A DNA stretch of 64,000 bases from Actinoplanes solisilvae (GTDB lineage Bacteria > Actinomycetota > Actinomycetes > Mycobacteriales > Micromonosporaceae): assembly GCF_003999975.1 (NCBI RefSeq), contig NZ_RJAC01000008.1, positions 1 to 64,000 of the forward strand. Reading direction: 5' to 3'. Position numbers and translations under genes: made by a program. The notes below the pieces were generated by a model. That model saw only the letters and a list, made by a program, of their open reading frames with translations, was not told where the DNA came from and searched no databases. The number at the start of each line of letters is the position of its first letter. Within the stretch, counting starts at the first letter, position 1. Of the stretch, positions 57,461 to 64,000 are shown one piece after another.

Positions 57461-57654
57461 GAGTTATCGGCGGGTTGAGAAAACGCGATCATGACCCTGG
57501 CTGGCCGATACGCCCGAATCAACCCTTTAGAGCCGACTCTGATATGAGTAGATCTGCGGGCTTCAATCCCTCGATCGTGTTTGATTAGCTTTCCGCCAGG
57601 AATCGACGGACCCGGCGTCCCCGCCGCCTGCCGGTACCACCGTATCCCCAGGTC

Positions 57655-58200
57655 ATGACCGAACGACGTGCATATCCGTCCGACCTGTCCGACGCCCGCT
57701 GGGCCCTGATCGCACCCCGGCTGACCGCGTGGCGCCAGGCCCGCACCGACGCCCGTACCAGACTCGGGATCAAGGGCCGCACTCCCACCCACGACCTGCG
57801 CGAGATCTTCAACGCCATCCTCCACGTCAACCGCACCGGTATCGCCCGGCGTCACCTCCCGCACGACTTCCCTCCACACGCGACGGTCTACGGCTACTTC
57901 GCCCTATGGAGCAAGGAAGGGATCTTCACCGAACTGAACTATCAGCTCACCGGACTCGTCCGAGACCACCACGGCCGCACCATCGAGCCGACAGCATCCA
58001 TCATGGACACCCAGAGCGTGAAAACCTCCACCAACGTCCCCCTCGGCACCCAAGGAACCGACGCCGGCAAAAACCGTCGGCCACAAACGCGGCATCATCA
58101 CCGACACCCTCGGCCTGCTGCTCGCCGTGATCGTCACCGCCGCCTCGCCCGACGACTCACCGACGAAACAACCCCAACCTGGCGAGAACCACAAATCACA
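57655..58200 (+). pseudogene. IS5-family transposase remnant
   Basis: MTERRAYPSDLSDARWALIA opens an IS5 (ISL2-like) transposase with IMDTQSVKTSTNVP (first catalytic Asp). A one-base loss near 58065 shifts the frame. Similarity then continues as VGHKRGIITDTLGLLLAVIV and stops at about 58150. The C-terminal half is missing. Confidence 0.8.
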
Positions 58201-58389
58201 TAACACCGCAAAATACGTTAATCAGACGTCCTCTGAAGTCAACCGTCATTTTCGTTCTGTTCGCGGGCGACTCGTGACACGGCGAGGCGCGACATCTCAC
58301 CGATCGGCGTGAACGAATTGCCGACGCCGGCGTCTAGGTGTCAGAGAACGAGGTGGAGGCGAGCGGTGTCGGATGTTGTGCCACTCGAC

Positions 58390-58519
58390 CCTGACGCGGG
58401 CGCCAGGCGGCGGCAGGAGATCCGTGTGATGTCGTCGCGGACCTCGCCATCTTCGGCAAAACCCGGCATCCGCTCGCGCTACTCGACCCCAGCCACTTCA
58501 CGGAGGTAATCACGTCGTG
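58390..58519 (+). pseudogene. 3' tail of a lost gene coupled to the Rieske gene
   Basis: An open stretch after a TGA reads GDPCDVVADLAIFGKTRHPL then ALLDPSHF and a TGA that overlaps the Rieske GTG (GTGA). The style fits the C-terminus of an FAD oxidoreductase of the sarcosine/dimethylglycine type, but this is weak. It shows that the Rieske gene was once second in an operon whose first gene has been deleted. Confidence 0.4.
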
Positions 58520-59653
58520 ACCACGCCCTCGCTGATTCCGACACTGCCCGGCCACTACTACACCGACCCGGCTGTCTTCGCCGTCGAGCAGGCCCACGTC
58601 TTCGAGCAGATGTGGTTCTGCGCAGTCCGTTCTTCCGACGTCCGGACGCCCGGGCAATTCAGGACGGTCCAGGTGGGCCGGGAGAGCATCCTGGTCACCC
58701 GGTCGTCGTCCGGCGACGCCCGCGCGTTCCTGAACGTCTGCCGGCACCGAGGAGCCCAGCTCTGCGCTGAGGCCGAAGGCGAGGTGAAACGTACTTTCCG
58801 GTGCATGTACCACGCGTGGGCGTACGACCTGGACGGCAGGCTGGTGGCTGCCCCTAATCTGGTCAAGATGCCGGACGTCGACCGTGTCGAGTACGGGCTG
58901 CGCGCGGTACATGTGCGCGAGTGGCTCGGTTACGTCTGGCTCTCGCTGGCCGCCGAGCCGCCGTCCTTCGAGGACGAGGTGATGGGTGCCTGCGTCGAGC
59001 GCCTCGGTGATCTGGAGTCGATCGAGCGCTACCGGTTGGATGAGCTGAGTGTCGGGCGCCGCATCCGCTACGACGTGGCCGCTAACTGGAAGTTGCTCGT
59101 CGAGAACTTCATGGAGTGCTACCACTGCTCGACCATCCACCCCGAGCTGACGCATGTCATCCCGGAGTTCGCCGCCGGGTATGCGGCGCAGTCCTTCGTT
59201 GGGCACGGCGCCGAGTTCGGTCCGGCGATCGAAGGATTCACGGTCGACGGCCGCCCCGGGGTCACGGCCATCGACACAATCGCCGAGGCGCAGGACCGCC
59301 GCTACTACGCGATCACGATCAAGCCGCAGGTCTTCATCAACCTAGTGCCCGACCACGTGATCCTTCACCGGATGTTCCCGCTGGCAGCTGACCGCACCAT
59401 CGTCGAATGCGACTGGCTGTTCCGGCCCGACGTGGTGGCCGCCGGCACCGATTTGGATGCGTCGGTCGAGCTGTTCGACCGGGTCAACCGACAGGATTTC
59501 GAGGCCTGCGAACGCTGCCAGCCAGGCATGTCCTCGCGCGGCTACCGGGCAGGCGGGGTGTTGGTGCCCAGCGAGCACCACATCGGCGCCTTCCACGACT
59601 GGATCAAAGCCCGGATCGAGCGACTGGTCCGGTTTGGGCAAAGTGAATCCTGA
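58517..59653 (+). CDS. Rieske oxygenase alpha subunit (N-demethylase type)
   Basis: 378 aa. The Rieske [2Fe-2S] ligands are C75-x-H77 and C96-x2-H99 (NVCRHRG, then RCMYHAW). The mononuclear iron site is NFMECYHCSTIHPEL with the H-x4-H pair and a later acidic ligand. NFMECYHC is typical of the choline monooxygenase, glycine-betaine and stachydrine demethylase group rather than benzoate-type dioxygenases. GGAGG lies 10 bases before the GTG. The reductase partner is not adjacent. Electrons probably come from a distant ferredoxin reductase. Substrate inferred only. Confidence 0.85.
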   Translation: MTTPSLIPTLPGHYYTDPAVFAVEQAHVFEQMWFCAVRSSDVRTPGQFRTVQVGRESILVTRSSSGDARAFLNVCRHRGAQLCAEAEGEVKRTFRCMYHAWAYDLDGRLVAAPNLVKMPDVDRVEYGLRAVHVREWLGYVWLSLAAEPPSFEDEVMGACVERLGDLESIERYRLDELSVGRRIRYDVAANWKLLVENFMECYHCSTIHPELTHVIPEFAAGYAAQSFVGHGAEFGPAIEGFTVDGRPGVTAIDTIAEAQDRRYYAITIKPQVFINLVPDHVILHRMFPLAADRTIVECDWLFRPDVVAAGTDLDASVELFDRVNRQDFEACERCQPGMSSRGYRAGGVLVPSEHHIGAFHDWIKARIERLVRFGQSES

Positions 59654-59791
59654 TGTATCAGCGTCGGTGGGTCGACACCGGGTCATGCTTGAACCCGGCG
59701 TCGACCCGCGCTCCGGTGAACCGTCGGGGTGTGTTCGACGACTTCTCGAGCAAGCGTGAAGTAGTGGTGAGTGCCGGACGTCGACGGCAGG

Positions 59792-60685
59792 TCAGCGGGA
59801 TTCCGGGTTGTGCCACACCCAGTCAGGGCGTTCGTACAGCCGGGTCAGGCCGGCTCGGAGCATGTTCGACATTGACGGGTTATGCCCGCCGGGCAGCGGC
59901 TGAAATGCCTCGCCGGTCAGCCATCGGCATCCCGCGGCGCGACCGGCCTCGGCGCGAGCGGCGATCAGGGCCGACTGCACGCCTCGATTGCGATGACTCT
60001 CCAAGGTTCCGCCGGCGCTTGTCGCGGCTATGTCACCGTGGATGAAGAGGTTACCCCCGCCGACGATGGTGTCGCCGTCCCAGGCGGCAAAGGGACGGAA
60101 GTTCTCCTGGTGAACCGTGCCCGCGAGCATCTCGGCGGTTTCACCCAGTCCGAGAGTGCCGAAGACAACGGCGGACCATGCCGTCGCGTCCTCCGGTGCG
60201 ACCGGGGCGATCCGCAGTGTGGTCCGTCCCTGGGGGTTGATGGCGTCGAGTGGTCCGGCAAACTTGACCATACTGGCTCCTCGCACGAGCCCGTGGTCGT
60301 CGGCGATGTAGTCCCAGTCTGCCGGCAGCAGTGCAGGTGCGAACTGGAGCGTCGCCTTGTCGATTTCCGCTGTGCGGAAGCGGTTGATGATCTGCTCGAC
60401 CAGGTCCGCGGTGACAGGTCCGGGAAAGCCGAGGGCCTTGTTGAAGAAGTGACTCGGGTCGTTACGGGCGTACATGATCATCCCGCCGGCGATGCTGTCG
60501 GTCTCGATGCCGAGACGTCGACGCACGGACGGTGCCGCCTGGGCGCCATAGGCTCGCATAAATGTTGCTTCGGCGGTCTCGGTCTCGGCCTGGGTAGGTG
60601 CCGTTCCGTTGGAGCCCGGCGCCGGCGTCGCGGCCGGCACAGTTGCGGCGGTGGCTGCGTCCCTCATACGACGTTGCTGTGACAC
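59792..60685 (-). CDS. GNAT-family N-acetyltransferase
   Basis: 297 aa. The first ~40 residues are Ala/Pro/Thr-rich. The C-terminal half has the GNAT core (FAAWDGDTIVGGGNLFIHGD, then GTLESHRNRGVQSALIAARA with the R-x-x-G-type loop, and AAGCRWLTGEAF). The N-terminal half is a related but degenerate acyltransferase-like fold. Several homologues of this two-part plan are annotated only as GNAT. It is alone on the minus strand; substrate unknown. Confidence 0.8.
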   Translation of the reverse strand: MSQQRRMRDAATAATVPAATPAPGSNGTAPTQAETETAEATFMRAYGAQAAPSVRRRLGIETDSIAGGMIMYARNDPSHFFNKALGFPGPVTADLVEQIINRFRTAEIDKATLQFAPALLPADWDYIADDHGLVRGASMVKFAGPLDAINPQGRTTLRIAPVAPEDATAWSAVVFGTLGLGETAEMLAGTVHQENFRPFAAWDGDTIVGGGNLFIHGDIAATSAGGTLESHRNRGVQSALIAARAEAGRAAGCRWLTGEAFQPLPGGHNPSMSNMLRAGLTRLYERPDWVWHNPESR

Positions 60686-60785
60686 GTCGTGTCCCTTCGT
60701 TTGCGCGAAGTTCCGTTCGTGGGCCAGACGTCGTGGCGAGCGAGAAGTTGACGCCGCCGCTCGCTATTTATCTGTGATAATGCTC

Positions 60786-62131
60786 ACTTTTGAAGGCGGT
60801 CGCGGTCCGCAATCTCTGGCGTTGGAGGCGATCGGCCGGTTCCGGGCGTTGACCGAGCCCGGCTACACGGCACCGGCGAGCCCCAGTGTGTGCGTTCGAT
60901 CGGGGATCCCGGCCGGGTCTGGATCGATGGTGTCCTGGTCAGCGCCGTGCCCGGCCTGCTGGCCTCCTACGACCTGCCCCTTTCGGACAAGGCGCTGCAG
61001 AACCTGGACCGGACCGTCATCGAAGCCACCCGCCCTCAGGGATACGGGCCATCCTCGCCAACAGCCAGGACCAGGCGGTCATCGACCGGTTCGCCACCCG
61101 CGGACTACCCGACCACCACACAGATATGTCGTGATGCGGCTGCTGGGCGTCGCCGTCGCCCGCGAACGGCAGCAACGGCACCGCGAACAAACGCGGACAA
61201 GACGACTTGGGTGGCATTGCGCTCCCTTACCACAGCGCAGCGCACAGCACTGGACGACGGCATCCAACTCGTCCGCCAGGCGATCGGCGCGTTCGCTCTC
61301 GACCGGGTTCGGGTCTACTCCGCCTCCGAGCAAGTTCCGTGCTCGCACGGCTTCTACAGCCCGCTCAGCGGCGACGTTGCTGCGCACGCCGACATTCTGC
61401 TCAACCGGTTCCGGCTGCTGGGAACACCGCTGCACGAGGCCGCCCACCGCGTCACCCACCGCGGCAGCGGCCGATGGCTGCCCTCGCGTGATTACGCCGA
61501 CCGGTGCCGCGGCTTCGAGTAGACCCTCACCGATTTCACCGCCCTGCTAGTGCAACACCTGACCGACGGCGGTCTGCCCGCCGCTCCCCCGCAAGTGAAT
61601 AACACGATGCCGGAAACCGGGATACGCACGCGCGCGGCCGATGACCCGGCAGTGCCGCTCACCCGCCGCCGGCTGGCCGACCAGCTTCCCCGCATCTTGG
61701 CCACCGGCACGTACCGCTCCGCCAAGGACCTGCTCGCGTCCGCCGCAGTGAGCTACGACATCTGGCGGACTCTGACCAAAAGTGGCCGGTACTGCGCGTG
61801 GAGCGGCGGTCACGCCTGGAACTACGACAAGGTCGCCCTGATCGCCGAAGCCCTCGGTCTACACCCACCCGTCGTGTGGCTGGGCTACAACCTGTGCGAA
61901 GGTCCGCTACACGGCCGGCTCCGGGAGAAGTGGGGCCACCCCGGACCGTGGGGCAACCGCATCCGCGAGACGACCCTGCGCGCGTGTGCCGACCTGACAC
62001 TGCTCGGCGGCGTCTACGCCGAGCAAACCTCCGCCCTCGAAGCCCTAACCAGCGGCCAGGTTCCGGTGACACCAGCAGCGTGTCGATGCCCGTTCGCCGC
62101 GCCCGCGCCGGCCTGGAGCAAACGTGACTGA
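60786..62131 (+). pseudogene. Decayed gene with HEAAH motif
   Basis: Fragments in several frames are in colinear order. One frame (60890-62131) is open but for a TAG at 61520-61522 where RGFE-TLTDF looks like a former Gln codon. It carries TPLHEAAHRVTHRG, a HExxH-like site, and the long C-terminal PVVWLGYNLCEGPLHGRLRE. Shifts near 60890 and 61050-61200 break the N-terminal half (NSQDQAVIDRFATRGLPDHH lies in another frame). Family not recognised; possibly a conserved actinobacterial protein with a DNA- or ATP-binding N-terminus. Confidence 0.6.
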
Positions 62132-62350
62132 AGCTTCAACCGGCACGCCCGTTAGTCAAGTGTCGGATGTGACCGCTGGAATAGTTCGTGGGCTACGGCC
62201 CCTGTCCTCGGGGACCAAGACCGGGAGAGCTGGATATCTCAAGCTTCCACGCGGACATTGGCTTGGACAACCGCTGTTGGTGGTTGCACCGGCAACAAGG
62301 TGACCGAGTACGTGACAGTGCAAGAAATCAACGGATCGGAGGATCCGGCA

Positions 62351-63145
62351 ATGACAGCAATGACGGATGGACGCTTCGCCGGCAAGGTCGTGATCGTGAC
62401 CGGGGGCGGTGCGGGAATCGGCGCGGCGACGGCGCGGCGTTTCGCGGCCGAGGGCGCGACGGTGGTTGTCGTCGGGCGGACCCAGGAGACGCTGAAGCAG
62501 ACGGCTGCGAACGCCGAGGGTGTGGTCGAGGTCGCGGTCGGCGACGTCTCGGACCAAGAGGCCATCACCGCGATCATCGACGGCGTGGCGGCGCGGCACG
62601 GGCGAATCGACGTGCTCGTCAACAATGCGGCCATCGCGGCGCTCGGGACCGTCGAACAGCTCGACGCCGCGACGTGGCGCCAAGTCATGGCGACCAATGT
62701 CGACGGTGTCTTCTTCTGCTCCCGGGCCGGGCTGCCGCACCTGCGCGCCGTGGGCGGCTGCATCGTGAACGTAGGGTCGGTGTCCGGGCTCGGCGGGGAC
62801 TGGGGTCTGGCCGCCTACAACACGTCGAAGGGCGCGGTCACCAATCTGACGAACGTGATGGCGCTCGACCATGCGGCCGAGGGCGTACGGGTCAACGCTG
62901 TGCACCCGTCGCTGACCGTCACCGAGATGGCGGCGCCCAACCTGGAACGGACGGAAGTCCTCAACGACTTCATGGAACGGATCGCGATGCGCCGCCCCGC
63001 CCAGCCCTCGGACGTCGCGGGTGTCATCGCGTTTCTGGCCAGCGACGACGCATCGTTCGTGACCGGCGCGCACATCGTGGTCGACGGCGGGCTCCGCGCC
63101 TCCAGCGGGCAGCCGAACATGCGCATCTCCTCGCTCTTGGGATGA
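62351..63145 (+). CDS. Short-chain dehydrogenase/reductase
   Basis: 264 aa from the ATG with GGAGG 8 bases upstream; a longer open start at 62258 is not supported. The cofactor motif is TGGGAGIG, then NNAA (VLVNNAAIAALG), catalytic Ser (VGSVSG), Y-x-x-x-K (YNTSKGAV) and the C-terminal VDGG. Classical SDR; NAD(P)-dependent oxidation or reduction of an unknown alcohol or ketone. A broken paralogue lies at 53385-55180. It is followed by a fragment of a second MFS gene. Confidence 0.92.
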   Translation: MTAMTDGRFAGKVVIVTGGGAGIGAATARRFAAEGATVVVVGRTQETLKQTAANAEGVVEVAVGDVSDQEAITAIIDGVAARHGRIDVLVNNAAIAALGTVEQLDAATWRQVMATNVDGVFFCSRAGLPHLRAVGGCIVNVGSVSGLGGDWGLAAYNTSKGAVTNLTNVMALDHAAEGVRVNAVHPSLTVTEMAAPNLERTEVLNDFMERIAMRRPAQPSDVAGVIAFLASDDASFVTGAHIVVDGGLRASSGQPNMRISSLLG

Positions 63146-63179
63146 GTCGAGGGCGCCCGTCCCCGTCTACCTCAAGCCG

Positions 63180-63300
63180 ACGGCTGCCGTGTCGGGCTCG
63201 CTCAGCATCGCAGCGATCGCGCTCATGGTGCCGACCGCGCTCTTGGTAATCCTCGCCCGAGATCACGCGTTCCCGCCTCAGAAACCGGTCAGCGCCTGAA
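63180..63300 (+). pseudogene. 3' tail of a second MFS gene
   Basis: SGSLSIAAIALMVPTALLVI followed by LARDHAFPPQKPVSA and a stop matches the end of the MFS protein at 55604-56815 (SSSLSIAAIALMVPTVLLVI, LARGHAFPPKQPVNA). Similarity continues about 30 bases past the stop codon. Only the last helix remains. It marks a duplication with the SDR gene. Confidence 0.85.
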
Positions 63301-63339
63301 GCTGGTAGTAGCTGAAGCCCTCTGACCCAGAGCCAAAGC

Positions 63340-64000
63340 AAAGTCGGTTGGTCACTGGGTGGTTGCGTTGAGTAGCGGGGGATGACCATCTTGTTGGCGT
63401 GGTGTCGTTCCATGATCTGTTTGATGCGGGTATGGCCGGCGAGGCGGATCAGGGCGATGGCGAGGTTGCGTAGGGCGGCCATGGTGTGGGCGACGTTGCC
63501 GAGGTAGGCGTGGTGGGTGTCTTCGCCGAGGAGGACGTCACGGATCCAGTGGACGCGGTTTTCGATTCCCAGTGTCCGCGCACGTGGGCGGCGATCTCGG
63601 TTGCGGTGCAGGTCCGGCTGGTGACGCCGTGCAGGATGTGTTTGCTGCGGCGTTGGCAGTCGGGGGCGTAGGTGTCGCCGGGATGCGGAAGACTTGGGCG
63701 GCGCCGGGAAAGCTGACGCCGTCGGCGGGTGCGGTCCAGATGGTGCGGGCAGTGTCGTGGCTGGGGTGTGCGGCGTCGGCGGTGATCGTCATGCCGGTGA
63801 TGTCGATCGGGTCGAGCAGGGCGGCGATCTGGGTGACCTCGGTGGTGTCGGCCGGGACCTGGATCTGGGCGACGACCACGGCGGTGTCGTGGCGCATCGC
63901 GGAGAACAGTTGCACGTACAGGCCGGTCGTAGTGCCGGGGCGGGTGTTGCGGACGGTTTTGCCGTCCAGGGCCAGTCCGATGCCGGCGTGGGCGTCGAGC
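63340..64000 (-). pseudogene. ISAs1-family transposase, frameshifted, cut by window edge
   Basis: Reading leftwards from the edge: LDGKTV (catalytic Asp region), VQLFSAMRHDTAVVVAQIQV, DITGMTITADAAHPSHDTAR, then in other frames RRSKHILHGVTSRTCTATEI, HVRGHW, NRVHWIRDVLLGEDTHHAYL and NVAHTMAALRNLAIALIRLA. Frame changes near 63665 and 63570 make it inactive. The N-terminus lies beyond 64,000. Confidence 0.82.

Overview
High-GC DNA of an actinomycete. The mix of a type VII secretion (ESX-like) locus, an AfsR/SARP regulator, a Tat-exported hydrolase, GTG/TTG starts and many actinobacterial IS remnants suggests a filamentous genus, perhaps Micromonosporaceae (Actinoplanes-like). The genus is inference. 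I saw no rRNA, tRNA or CRISPR array.

Layout. (1) 1-400: debris of a GNAT gene and an IS3 OrfA. (2) 428-28,165: an ESX-like secretion locus, almost all on the minus strand. In transcription order it holds a collapsed duplicate cassette, a fused EccC ATPase with three nucleotide-binding domains, a giant 3,623-residue protein with a metzincin-like zinc site near its C-terminus, two WXG100-size proteins, EccD, a YbaB-like protein, two more WXG100-like proteins, a 1,558-residue CpnT-like protein, and a beta-helix/EccA-like AAA+ fusion. One plus-strand gene (8673-9449) sits inside. EccB, EccE and a mycosin protease are not seen. Three proteins share a C-terminal module ending near a conserved Cys. 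(3) 28.3-40.9 kb: an anchored ricin-type lectin, a LuxR regulator, selenium-binding protein/methanethiol oxidase with a coupled membrane protein, a small coupled peptide plus membrane protein, two flavoenzymes, a TetR regulator with two matching operators flanking a DsrE/PNPOx-like operon, and an M14 carboxypeptidase. (4) 41.2-48.8 kb: an IS graveyard (ISAs1, IS5, IS630, IS1380) around one two-gene island, ketol-acid reductoisomerase plus a MEKHLA-domain protein. (5) 49.0-53.1 kb: an AfsR-type regulator and a Tat-exported proline-iminopeptidase-like hydrolase. (6) 53.2-64.0 kb: a second mobile zone with an SDR gene broken by an IS630 element, an MFS/MerR pair, a Rieske oxygenase, a GNAT protein, an intact SDR paralogue and further remnants.

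How it works together. The secretion locus probably exports its own large proteins. EccC and EccD are the motor and membrane channel, the WXG100 proteins are co-substrates, and the CpnT-like and giant metzincin proteins are candidate effectors. The stub cassette at 27.2-28.2 kb keeps the ends of the WXG100, CpnT-like and AAA genes of the 0.4-8.6 kb cassette but has lost their middles. This shows that the cassette was once duplicated around the EccC/giant-protein core.
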